This document shows positions 53,640 through 61,713 of a stretch of 64,000 bases of DNA, piece by piece. The first letter of the stretch is position 1. Each line of letters opens with the position of its first letter. The notes below the pieces were generated by a model. The model did not search any database. It saw nothing but the letters and a program-made list of their open reading frames with translations, and had not been told where the DNA came from. A program made the position numbers and the translations under genes. This DNA is from Lachnospiraceae bacterium (GTDB taxonomy: Bacteria > Bacillota_A > Clostridia > Lachnospirales > Lachnospiraceae), in assembly GCA_004556565.1 (NCBI GenBank), contig SFGN01000013.1, positions 42,773 to 106,772 of the forward strand, given 5' to 3'.

Positions 53640-54710
53640 ATGAAAGCGTTAGATAATGTAAAGAGTAAAATAGCGAATTATAAAACATTGGACAGCAAAG
53701 ACAAAAGAACATTCTGGAAAGAAGCACTGATTAATAATGCATTGTATATTATGATTATCATTGCTGTTATTTATACATATACACAGAATCATCGTTTCTT
53801 AAGCGTGTCCTCTATAGTAAATATTATTTCACTGTCAGCGGCTAACATCCCGATTGCATGTGGTATTGCAGGATGTATCGTACTGACAGGTACCGACCTT
53901 TCTGCAGGACGTGTAGTTGGTCTTACAGCCTGTATCTCCGCATCCCTGCTTCAGTCGGTAAACTATGCAACAAAGATTTTCCCGAACCTTCCGGTAATTC
54001 CGATTCCGCTTGTAATTCTTGCGGTTATCGTTGTCGGTGGCATCGTAGGTTATGTCAATGGTTTCTTCGTAGCACACTTTAACCTGCATCCGTTCATTGT
54101 TACACTGGCTACCCAGCTGATCGTATATGGTGTTCTTCTTATGTACATCATGCTGAACGGAAATAACGGACAGCCGCTGTCTGGTCTGGACAATTCTTTC
54201 AAACAGTTCGTATCCGGAAGTATTCTTAAGATTAAAGGAGTTCCGATTCCAAACTATGTATGGTACGCGCTTATCATTATTGTTATCATGTGGTTTGTAT
54301 GGAACAAGACATCTTTTGGTAAGAATATGTTTGCAGTAGGTTCTAACCCGGAAGCAGCGAACGTATCTGGTGTTAACGTTGTAAGGACGACCATTCTTGT
54401 ACATACACTTGCCGGAGCTATGTATGGTATTACAGGTTTCATCGAGTCCGCACGTATCGGTTCCAACACAGCCAATACAGGACAGAACTACGAATGTGAT
54501 GCTATCGCAGCCTGCGTTATCGGTGGTGTATCTTTCGTAGGTGGTACTGGTAAAATCAGCGGTGTAGTACTGGGTGTATTTATCCTGAGAATTATCTTCG
54601 TTGCTTTGAATTTCCTGTCTATCAACCAGAACCTGCAGTACGTAATCAAAGGTCTCATCATCCTTGTTGCATGTGCAATTGATATGAGAAAATACATGGT
54701 TCGTAAGTAA
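53640..54710 (+). CDS. mglC: Galactose/glucose ABC transporter, permease
   Basis: This 356-residue permease of the MglC/RbsC class has about nine membrane helices and the conserved IVLTGTDLSAGRVVGL, GFFVAHFNLHPFIVTLAT and CVIGGVSFVGGTG motifs. It forms the membrane channel with MglA. AAGGAGGAGG lies upstream of the ATG. A small membrane protein gene follows after 15 bases in the same operon. Confidence 0.94.
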   Translation: MKALDNVKSKIANYKTLDSKDKRTFWKEALINNALYIMIIIAVIYTYTQNHRFLSVSSIVNIISLSAANIPIACGIAGCIVLTGTDLSAGRVVGLTACISASLLQSVNYATKIFPNLPVIPIPLVILAVIVVGGIVGYVNGFFVAHFNLHPFIVTLATQLIVYGVLLMYIMLNGNNGQPLSGLDNSFKQFVSGSILKIKGVPIPNYVWYALIIIVIMWFVWNKTSFGKNMFAVGSNPEAANVSGVNVVRTTILVHTLAGAMYGITGFIESARIGSNTANTGQNYECDAIAACVIGGVSFVGGTGKISGVVLGVFILRIIFVALNFLSINQNLQYVIKGLIILVACAIDMRKYMVRK

Positions 54711-54725
54711 AGGATATCTGTTTTT

Positions 54726-55097
54726 ATGAACGACAGATCAAAAACAAAAGGACGGATGGCCATTTATGCGATGGCAGGTGTCTATCTTCTGTATCAGGCA
54801 TATATGATTTTCAAAGGACTGCCGCGCAGTGAAGGCACAGATAAAATCATTATGATAATAGCAATGATTGCGTTTGTGATTATCGGGGCAGCCATGGTGA
54901 TCGGCGGTGTCTGTAAGAGCAGCCAGCTGATGAAAGAAGATCGTGAAGCTATGCGGAAAGCTGCTTCGGGTGAGTGCAAGGAGAAGGAATCCGGGGCAGG
55001 GCAGGAAAAGGAAGAATTGCCGGTAAAAGATCCGGGTGAAATGCCGGATGAAGCGCCGGAAGATGATCCGGAAAAGACATCCGGACAGGACATTTAA
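54726..55097 (+). CDS. Small membrane protein at the end of the mgl operon
   Basis: I do not recognise this 123-residue protein. It has two hydrophobic segments (about 11-30 and 40-62) and then a charged tail of about 60 residues rich in Glu, Lys, Pro and Asp with no clear fold. It starts 15 bases after mglC and is followed by the operon terminator, so it is co-transcribed with the sugar transporter. A role linked to the transporter is only a guess from position. AAAGGA precedes the ATG by about 10 bases. Confidence 0.75.
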   Translation: MNDRSKTKGRMAIYAMAGVYLLYQAYMIFKGLPRSEGTDKIIMIIAMIAFVIIGAAMVIGGVCKSSQLMKEDREAMRKAASGECKEKESGAGQEKEELPVKDPGEMPDEAPEDDPEKTSGQDI

Positions 55098-55116
55098 ATA
55101 ATAACAGAACATTTAA

Positions 55117-55152
55117 CAGCCTCACAGATATGGAGAAATATTTGTGAGGCTG
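55117..55152 (+). terminator. Terminator after the mgl operon
   Basis: A 15-bp stem (CAGCCTCACAGATAT with ATATTTGTGAGGCTG, one G-T pair) is followed by an interrupted T run. Confidence 0.75.
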
Positions 55153-55299
55153 AATTGTTACTTTTTGATTTCATAGTTATAGAAATTGTGTTGTCATGTT
55201 TTTGAAAAAGGGGTATAATTATTTCAAGATGTTCCGGTGCTCTGGCTGCTGGTTTTGTGGCACGGTTGTTGAGAAGAGATTCATTAAGGAGGTCCTTTT

Positions 55300-56133
55300 A
55301 TGAAGATAGATATGCATTGCCATGTAAAAGAGGGGTCGATTGACAGCAGAGTCGGCATTGAAGAGTATATCACGATTTTAAAGGAAAAGGGTTTTCAGGG
55401 GATGGTCGTGACCGATCACAATACTTATAACGGGTACCGATACTGGAAACAGAATATAAAAGGAAAGAAGCATACAGATTTTGTTGTCTTGAAAGGGATT
55501 GAATATGATACACGGGATGCGGGACATATGCTTGTCATTATGCCTGAAGGTGTTAAAATGCGGCTTATGGAGATGCGGGGGATGCGCGCGCCTGTCCTGG
55601 TGGATCTTGTGCACCGGAATGGCGGTATTGTGGGACCTGCACATCCCTGCGGAGAAAAGTATCAGAGTTTTATGAATACAAAGTGTTATCGTGAATTTCC
55701 CGAGCTGGCCAAAAGGTTCGATTTTATTGAAGGCTTCAATTGCTGTGAATCCCCGGAGTCTAATGCGGAGGCGGAGCGGATGGCCAGGCTTTACGGGAAA
55801 ATTATGGTTGGAGGAAGTGACTCACATAAACCGAACTGCGTAGGACGCGCTTATACGATTCTGCCGGAACCGGTCACCTGCGAGACAGAGCTTATTTCTC
55901 TTGTTCACAGGCAGAAGGAGTTTGAAATCGGAGGCGAATATTATGCCGGGACGACGAAGGAAAAGATGGGGAAGGTCAAAAACGTCCTGACCTACTCTTT
56001 CTGGGTATATAACAAGTGGGGGGAACTTTTACGAAGGCATGGCCGCAAGGAAAAGATGGAAACAGAGCATCCGGTCATACCGGTAGACCCGATTGAATTT
56101 TATCTTATGGGTAAAAATTTCCCTGTGAAATAA
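55300..56133 (+). CDS. PHP-domain metal-dependent phosphoesterase
   Basis: This 277-residue soluble protein has the PHP metal site: DMHCHV at the start, VVTDHNTY, GIEYDT, GPAHPCGEK and GGSDSHKP supply the histidines and aspartates. Such proteins hydrolyse phosphomonoesters or nucleotides, or 3'-phosphoadenosine compounds; the substrate here is not evident. TAAGGAGGTCC 5 bases before the ATG is a near-perfect ribosome site. It is a single gene, with a hairpin downstream before malQ. Confidence 0.85.
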   Translation: MKIDMHCHVKEGSIDSRVGIEEYITILKEKGFQGMVVTDHNTYNGYRYWKQNIKGKKHTDFVVLKGIEYDTRDAGHMLVIMPEGVKMRLMEMRGMRAPVLVDLVHRNGGIVGPAHPCGEKYQSFMNTKCYREFPELAKRFDFIEGFNCCESPESNAEAERMARLYGKIMVGGSDSHKPNCVGRAYTILPEPVTCETELISLVHRQKEFEIGGEYYAGTTKEKMGKVKNVLTYSFWVYNKWGELLRRHGRKEKMETEHPVIPVDPIEFYLMGKNFPVK

Positions 56134-56182
56134 TGCGTATCTACGCAGACTGCGGATAAGCTGCAGTTTTGGACAAAAGCAG

Positions 56183-56226
56183 AGCGGACAGTGTGCCTTT
56201 TCGGGATTAGGGATGTCCGCTTTATT
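56183..56226 (+). terminator. Terminator between the PHP gene and malQ
   Basis: AGCGGACA pairs with TGTCCGCT around a 23-base loop, followed by TTATT. Confidence 0.55.
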
Positions 56227-56272
56227 GCTGAATAAAATATACATCTATAAGGAAGAAAAAGGAGAAACAATA

Positions 56273-57748
56273 ATGAGAGAGAATGGCGTGCTGTTACCGA
56301 TTTTTGCATTGCCTTCCAGGTATGGGATCGGATGCTTTTCAAAAGAAGCATATGAATTTGTAAACCAGATGAAAAAGGCGGGGCAGAAAAAATGGCAGAT
56401 TCTGCCGCTTGGCCCGACCGGGTACGGAGATTCTCCCTACCAGTCATTTTCCACATTTGCCGGAAATCCATATTATATCGATCTTGAGGTTCTGACAAAT
56501 GAAGGGCTGATCACAGAAGAAGAGTGTGATGAATATGATTTTGGTCAGGATGAAACAAAAGTAAACTATGAAGCATTGTATCGCAACAAATTTAAAATCC
56601 TGAGAAAAGCATTTAAGCGTTTCCACAAATCGAATGAGTATGAGCAGTTTCTGGAAAGAAATGAAGAGTGGCTTACGGATTATTGTATGTATATGGCAAT
56701 CAAAGACAGTCAGAACGGTGTGTCATGGATTCAGTGGCCGGAGGAATACAGGGACAGAGACGAGGCTGCGATGGCAAATGTAAAAGAAGAACTGGCAGAA
56801 GACATTGATTTTTATCGTTTCCAGCAATATCAGTTTGAACGTCAGTGGACATGGCTGCATGATTATGCAAATAGTCAGGGAATTAAAATTATCGGAGATA
56901 TTCCGATTTATGTGGCATTTGACAGTGCCGATACATGGGCAAATCCGAAATTATTTCAGTTTGATGAAGAAAATATGCCGGCAGCGGTCGCAGGATGCCC
57001 GCCTGATGGATTCTCCCCGACCGGACAGCTTTGGGGCAATCCGCTTTATGACTGGGATTATCACAGAAAAACGGGATATGAGTGGTGGATGAAACGAATT
57101 GAGTTTTGTTTCCGGCTGTATGATTCCGTACGTATTGATCATTTCCGGGGGTTTGATGAATACTATGCGATTCCATACGGAGCCGAAACGGCGGTAAACG
57201 GGAAGTGGATGCCGGGACCGGGAAAAGAATTGTTCGATGCAATTGAAGAAAAATTCGGCAGGCTGGACATCATTGCCGAAGATCTGGGCTTTCTTACAGA
57301 TTCTGTATTAAAGCTTCTAAAAGACACGGGATTTCCGGGGATGAAAGTACTTCAGTTCGCATTTGATTCCAGAGAGTCATCCAATTATCTGCCGCATACA
57401 TATACCACAAATTGTGTTGTTTATACGGGCACACACGATAATGATACGACACGGGGATGGTATCTGAATGCAAGTGCCGGATGCAGAGAGTTTGCAAAAG
57501 AATATCTGAATAAAGAGGCTCTCGATGTTGACACGCTTTCCTGGGATTTTATAGCTTTAGCTATGAGCAGTGTTGCCGATTTGTGCGTTATTCCGGTACA
57601 GGATTTCCTCTGTCTGGACGGAAGTGCAAGAATCAATACTCCCTCAACCCTTGGAAACAATTGGGACTGGCGATTGAAAAGGAATCAGATAAGCGACACA
57701 CTTATTGAAAAAATTTATAAAATGACCAGATTATATGGCCGTCTTTAA
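56273..57748 (+). CDS. malQ: 4-Alpha-glucanotransferase (amylomaltase, GH77)
   Basis: This 491-residue enzyme transfers maltodextrin chains and acts in maltose or glycogen metabolism. It opens ENGVLLPIFALPSRYGIG, contains GYGDSPYQSFSTFAGNPYYID, and the GH77 catalytic trio: nucleophile Asp in VRIDHFRGF, acid/base Glu in IIAEDLG and Asp in TGTHDNDTTRGW. The end reads NTPSTLGNNWDWR, as usual. The ATG at 56273 has AAAGGAGAA 6 bases upstream; an in-frame GTG at 56213 lies inside a hairpin arm. No glycogen or maltose genes flank it. Confidence 0.96.
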   Translation: MRENGVLLPIFALPSRYGIGCFSKEAYEFVNQMKKAGQKKWQILPLGPTGYGDSPYQSFSTFAGNPYYIDLEVLTNEGLITEEECDEYDFGQDETKVNYEALYRNKFKILRKAFKRFHKSNEYEQFLERNEEWLTDYCMYMAIKDSQNGVSWIQWPEEYRDRDEAAMANVKEELAEDIDFYRFQQYQFERQWTWLHDYANSQGIKIIGDIPIYVAFDSADTWANPKLFQFDEENMPAAVAGCPPDGFSPTGQLWGNPLYDWDYHRKTGYEWWMKRIEFCFRLYDSVRIDHFRGFDEYYAIPYGAETAVNGKWMPGPGKELFDAIEEKFGRLDIIAEDLGFLTDSVLKLLKDTGFPGMKVLQFAFDSRESSNYLPHTYTTNCVVYTGTHDNDTTRGWYLNASAGCREFAKEYLNKEALDVDTLSWDFIALAMSSVADLCVIPVQDFLCLDGSARINTPSTLGNNWDWRLKRNQISDTLIEKIYKMTRLYGRL

Positions 57749-57827
57749 CTTCAGGTAAAACAGAAAGACGGAGTGTATCTGTTACGGATGCATTAATGAT
57801 TTGATAATAAATGTATAGTGGATAGAT

Positions 57828-57856
57828 AAAAAAGGTCCGGTGGACCTTTTTTGAGT
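57828..57856. repeat. GGTCC hairpin repeat, copy 3
   Basis: An A run, AGGTCC-GGT-GGACCT, a T run and GAGTT. It is the AT-pair version, like copy 2, and lacks the GTTGCC head. Its tail runs straight into copy 4, sharing GTT. Confidence 0.8.
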
Positions 57857-57899
57857 TGCCAAGCATATGAAAAAATGGTCCGGTGGACCATTTTTGAGT
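57855..57899. repeat. GGTCC hairpin repeat, copy 4
   Basis: It is identical in sequence to copy 1 at 16693. With copy 3 it forms a tandem pair between the convergent malQ and CmpB-like genes, where either hairpin could stop transcription from both sides. Confidence 0.8.
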
Positions 57900-57906
57900 T
57901 GAGTGC

Positions 57907-58830
57907 CTATTTGAATTTTCCGTGAAGCCGTTCTTTGATTGTTTCGAATTGTTCCTTATACTGGTGAGGCTGCATCTTCGGGAAAGCACTTACCAGACGG
58001 CGCGCAGATTTGTCTGCGGAGCGGTTCAGCTCCAGACTGCGTTTTTTCAGTTCAGCAATACGGTTTCGGATCTCTTCGGAAATCCCTTCTGAAAAGTCAT
58101 GGACATCTTCTGAAAATTCTTTGATATCCTGAGAGAAATCTTCGGATAAATCGCGCATATTTTCTATGAAATCCTGTCTCTTTTCTTTCAGGACTTCCTG
58201 TTTCTCTTTAAATGCCTCCTGCTTCTCAATTGCATGAATGGTTTTTTCATATATCTCAGAACCTAACTGATCAGAAAGCTCGTGGAGTTCCTCCGCAATA
58301 CGATTCATGGCTGCAAGCTGACGGTTGAAGCGCAAAATAGCGGAGGCAGTTACATACAAGTCTGCAAACATTGTAACAGAAAGGGCAACGATCAGGATAA
58401 TCCCAAGTGGCCCGGGAATGAAAGCAAGCAGCTTATGGATAAGCGGATGAAGTACTTTTAAGATTACCACGCAGGCAACTCCCCACATCAGAGAAAAAAC
58501 AAGGCATACATATCCCCCGATATTCACCGGCATATCTGAATAATCCCACCATTTGTTATGGAAAATTTTATCCAGTACCCAGCCTGTAAAACCTTCTAGC
58601 AATGTCGTAAGGATGACTGATGCCGCAAACAGTAAAATAAGGTTCTTCTCAAAAGCAGATAGAAGCGATACTACGATGACGACTCCGAATCCGTATATCG
58701 GACAGTAAGGCCCGTTTAAAAATCCCCTGTTTACAAAACGGCGTTCCTTGAAAGCGGCAAATGCGACTTCCGAGCACCACCCTATGAAACTGTACACAAA
58801 AAAGTATAAAAATAAATAATATAGTTGCAT
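57907..58830 (-). CDS. CmpB-like putative ABC transporter membrane protein with coiled-coil tail
   Basis: This 307-residue protein has an N-terminal half (about 1-165) with five or so membrane helices and the family's GWCSEVAFAAFKERRFVNRGFL and GPYCPIYGFG motifs, plus DKIFHNKWWDYSD; this is the ABC_trans_CmpB type (putative ABC-transporter type IV). The second half is a long charged coiled coil rich in Glu, Lys and Asp repeats. There is no ATPase gene nearby and the transport role is unproven. The ATG at 58830 has AGGAGGG 7 bases upstream; an upstream in-frame ATG at 58857 overlaps it. Confidence 0.8.
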   Translation of the reverse strand: MQLYYLFLYFFVYSFIGWCSEVAFAAFKERRFVNRGFLNGPYCPIYGFGVVIVVSLLSAFEKNLILLFAASVILTTLLEGFTGWVLDKIFHNKWWDYSDMPVNIGGYVCLVFSLMWGVACVVILKVLHPLIHKLLAFIPGPLGIILIVALSVTMFADLYVTASAILRFNRQLAAMNRIAEELHELSDQLGSEIYEKTIHAIEKQEAFKEKQEVLKEKRQDFIENMRDLSEDFSQDIKEFSEDVHDFSEGISEEIRNRIAELKKRSLELNRSADKSARRLVSAFPKMQPHQYKEQFETIKERLHGKFK

Positions 58831-58976
58831 TAATAATCCCTCCTGTGATGGATGCACTAAAATTATCAGTCGATTAGATTTTGATAGCTACTCATATCAG
58901 ATAGAGTAATAAATTTGTCAGAAAAAGTCAAGTTATTGTTCGGTTTCGCTGCGGAGTCAGTCAAAGTGAGTTTACA

Positions 58977-59049
58977 TTTCGCATGCTGACTTCTGCCTGA
59001 ATGAGCATCCTTCGTGCTGACGTATTTCAGTAACGCACTTCATGCGAAA
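58977..59049. repeat. Nested palindrome (element E)
   Basis: Outer arms TTTCGCATG and CATGCGAAA enclose a second stem CTGAAT/ATTTCAG and a third GAGCA/TGCT. It ends 12 bases before the -35 of feoAB. Confidence 0.5.
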
Positions 59050-59061
59050 ACTATCTGTGCA

Positions 59062-59090
59062 TTGACTTCCTGAAGTAAAATATATATAAT
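59062..59090 (+). promoter_or_regulatory. Sigma-A promoter of feoAB
   Basis: TTGACT (59062-59067) and a perfect TATAAT (59085-59090) with a 17-base spacer. Confidence 0.8.
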
Positions 59091-59095
59091 CATAA

Positions 59096-59110
59096 TGAAA
59101 ATAATTATCA
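59096..59110 (+). promoter_or_regulatory. Fur box overlapping the feoAB start of transcription
   Basis: TGAAAATAATTATCA matches the 7-1-7 Fur consensus TGATAATNATTATCA at all but one defined position. Its place just after the -10 would let Fur with iron block transcription. Confidence 0.8.
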
Positions 59111-59162
59111 ATAACTAACCGGCAATGCAGGTTTTGTCAAAAGAAGAGGGTGCTAAGACGAG

Positions 59163-59390
59163 ATGAGATTAAAAGAAGGAAAGAATGATCATGTCTATGA
59201 GGTGGAAGACATTGAGGTGGAATTGAATCTGGAGCGCAGGCTGGAGGCTCTGGGGCTTACAGAGGGAACGAAAGTGACGATTCTCAATAATAATAAAAAG
59301 GGTTCTATGACTGTGAAGTTCAGGGGAACCAGGTTCGCTCTGGGTAAACGTATCGCAGACCATATTACGGTAAAGGAGGCTGCGTTATGA
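59163..59390 (+). CDS. feoA: Ferrous iron transport protein A
   Basis: This 75-residue SH3-like cytosolic protein has the usual FeoA features: VELNLERRLEALGLTEGTKV and the closing FALGKRIADHITV. It is thought to assist FeoB. It is the first gene after the Fur box and overlaps feoB by 4 bases (ATGA). Confidence 0.93.
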   Translation: MRLKEGKNDHVYEVEDIEVELNLERRLEALGLTEGTKVTILNNNKKGSMTVKFRGTRFALGKRIADHITVKEAAL

Positions 59391-61432
59391 GCGACAGTGT
59401 AATCAGAGTCGGATTTATCGGAAATCCTAATTGTGGAAAAACAACGTTGTTTAATGCTTATACCGGCGCCAATCTGAAAGTAGCCAACTGGCCGGGAGTC
59501 ACGGTGGAAAAAAAGGAGGGAAAAACTGTTTACAAGGGGCAGGAATTCTGTCTTATAGACCTTCCGGGTATTTACAGCCTTACATCATATACTATGGAAG
59601 AAAAGGTTTCCCGTGAATGTATTATGAGCGATGAAATCGATGTAATCGTAAATGTAGTGGATGCCTCTTCTCTTGAAAGGAATCTGTATCTGACGCTGCA
59701 GCTGATCGAATTGGGGAAACCGGTAGTCCTTGCCTTGAATATGATGGATGTTGTACAGGAACGCGGAATGGAAATTGACCTCCACCGTCTCCCGGAAATG
59801 CTGGGTATTCCCGCAATCGCAGTGAGTGCGAGAAAACGTACGGGGCTTGGGGTTCTGCTGCATGCGGTGGCACATCACAAGGATTATATGCGGCAGGGGC
59901 CGCTGATCCATCACCACTCTGATAAGACAGGACATGTACATAACCATCACAGTGAATATGCCATGGTATACCATGACGATATTGAGGACAGGATAGACCA
60001 GGTGATCGATGCCCTTGAGAAGCATTATCCGCAGCTGGAGAATAAAAGATGGTATGCGATAAAAATGCTGGAACAGGATGAAGAGGTAGTGAAAAAATTT
60101 CCTCTGGAAATCCCGGATGTCCTTGATAAAAGCTATGAAAAAGAATTGATTAACCAGAAATACGATTTTATTGAAGAAGTGATAGATGAGACGCTGGTGA
60201 ATAAAAGTGAAAAAGCTGAGAAAACTGATAAGGCTGACAAGTACCTGACAGGAAAATGGCTTGGGCTTCCAATCTTCCTTGCAATCATGGCTCTGGTATT
60301 CTTCCTGACATTTACGATTGGAGACTGGCTGAAAGGATACTTTGAAATTGCTTTGGAAATGTTTTCGGGTTATGTGAATGGAATCTTGGAAGCGGGAAAT
60401 GTAAACCCGATGCTTCAGTCGCTTATTGTGGACGGTATCATTTCCGGGGTGGGAGGAATCCTGACATTCCTGCCGAATATTTTTATTCTGTTCCTAGCAC
60501 TTGCCTTTCTGGAAGACAGCGGCTACATGGCCAGAGTGGCGTTCGTGATGGATGACATCATGAGCTGCCTCGGACTGTCAGGAAGGGCATTTCTTCCGAT
60601 GTTGCTCGGATTTGGCTGCTCCGTGCCTGCGGTTATGGCATCCCGTGCACTGGAAAATAAAAAAGACCGGTTAAAAACTATTTTGATAACGCCTTTTATG
60701 TCCTGCAGTGCCAGACTTCCGATTTATGTGCTGTTCTCGTCAATGTTTTTTGGAAAGCAGGCTATGATTGTATGTTATTCGATGTATCTGCTCGGAATTG
60801 TGGTTGCAATTGTAACAGCATTTATTCTGTCAAAAATTGATGGGAGCAGAGCGGAACACGCACTTCTGATCGAACTGCCGGAGTATAAAACGCCAAATGC
60901 AAGAACTATCGCGGTCTATGTGTGGCAAAAGGTTAAAGATTATCTGGGCAAAGCGGGAACCGTTATTTTCCTGGCATCCATTATTATGTGGATAATCCTG
61001 AACTTTGGCGTGGAGGGATATGTTACTGATATTTCTCAAAGCTTTGGATCTGTCATAGGTAAAGCTGCCGTGCCGCTCTTTAAGCCGGTCGGACTGGGAT
61101 ACTGGCAGATTATTGTTGCCCTGATCGCCGGAATTGCGGCAAAGGAAGTCGTAGTTTCAAGCTGCAGCGTTTTGTTCGGAATTCAGAATATTACGACTGT
61201 ACATGGGATGACTGCACTTGCCGGGACACTGGAAGCCGTCGGATTTGGTCCGGCAAATGCAATTGCACTAATGACTTTCTGTCTTCTGTATGTGCCGTGT
61301 ACGGCAACAATTGCCACGATTAACAGAGAAGTGGGAAGTAAGAAGCTGACAATGGAGATTATTCTGTTTCAGCTGGCGGCTGCATGGGCAGTAAGTTTTC
61401 TAATGTATCATGTGACAGGACTGTTCCTGTAA
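59387..61432 (+). CDS. feoB: Ferrous iron transporter B
   Basis: This 681-residue membrane protein takes up Fe(II). The N-terminal G domain shows G1 GNPNCGKTT, the switch region with NWPGVTVEKKEG, G3 DLPGIYSL and G4 LNMMD. A His-rich loop (HHHSDKTGHVHNHHSEY, about 178-195) may bind metal. Two Gate domains follow, with the core motif LGFGCSVPAVMASRAL and CSARLPIYVLFSSMFF, and the cysteine in VPCTATIATINRE near the end. The length is typical of Firmicutes FeoB. It is co-transcribed with feoA and ends at a long terminator. Confidence 0.96.
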   Translation: MSDSVIRVGFIGNPNCGKTTLFNAYTGANLKVANWPGVTVEKKEGKTVYKGQEFCLIDLPGIYSLTSYTMEEKVSRECIMSDEIDVIVNVVDASSLERNLYLTLQLIELGKPVVLALNMMDVVQERGMEIDLHRLPEMLGIPAIAVSARKRTGLGVLLHAVAHHKDYMRQGPLIHHHSDKTGHVHNHHSEYAMVYHDDIEDRIDQVIDALEKHYPQLENKRWYAIKMLEQDEEVVKKFPLEIPDVLDKSYEKELINQKYDFIEEVIDETLVNKSEKAEKTDKADKYLTGKWLGLPIFLAIMALVFFLTFTIGDWLKGYFEIALEMFSGYVNGILEAGNVNPMLQSLIVDGIISGVGGILTFLPNIFILFLALAFLEDSGYMARVAFVMDDIMSCLGLSGRAFLPMLLGFGCSVPAVMASRALENKKDRLKTILITPFMSCSARLPIYVLFSSMFFGKQAMIVCYSMYLLGIVVAIVTAFILSKIDGSRAEHALLIELPEYKTPNARTIAVYVWQKVKDYLGKAGTVIFLASIIMWIILNFGVEGYVTDISQSFGSVIGKAAVPLFKPVGLGYWQIIVALIAGIAAKEVVVSSCSVLFGIQNITTVHGMTALAGTLEAVGFGPANAIALMTFCLLYVPCTATIATINREVGSKKLTMEIILFQLAAAWAVSFLMYHVTGLFL

Positions 61433-61454
61433 TGAAAAAAAGTAATATGCATAG

Positions 61455-61514
61455 AAAAAATAATTGTTACAGTCTGCACCAAATCCGGTGTAATATCTGT
61501 AACAATTATTTTTT
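61455..61514. terminator. Terminator after feoB
   Basis: A perfect 18-bp stem (AAAAAATAATTGTTACAG and its complement) with an inner CACC/GGTG hairpin and a T6 arm. Confidence 0.85.
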
Positions 61515-61543
61515 GTACGTTTTTCATAAAAAGTCTTCAGATG

Positions 61544-61572
61544 TTGACTTTCATCTTGTTGAATGTTACTAT
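61544..61572 (+). promoter_or_regulatory. Candidate promoter of the GH20 gene
   Basis: TTGACT (61544-61549) and TACTAT (61567-61572) with a 17-base spacer. A palindrome TGAGTA-TT-TACTCA (61602-61615) just downstream could be a repressor operator. Confidence 0.4.
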
Positions 61573-61713
61573 AAAATCAGTGATTTTTTTCGCTTGTAGA
61601 GTGAGTATTTACTCATAGGGAGGTGAAAAGGCGACAAAACAGGACGGGCGGAAAATTGAGCAAAAAAAAGAAAAGGAGGCAGGTTTTTCGTAGAGTAAAA
61701 CTGAAGAAAAAGC

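Larger units (their letters stand above)
58831..59162. other. 332-base region between the CmpB-like gene and feoA
   Basis: It holds the ribosome site of the reverse-strand gene, a long palindrome (58977-59049), the feoAB promoter (59062-59090) and a Fur-type operator (59096-59110). No coding region was seen. Confidence 0.6.
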
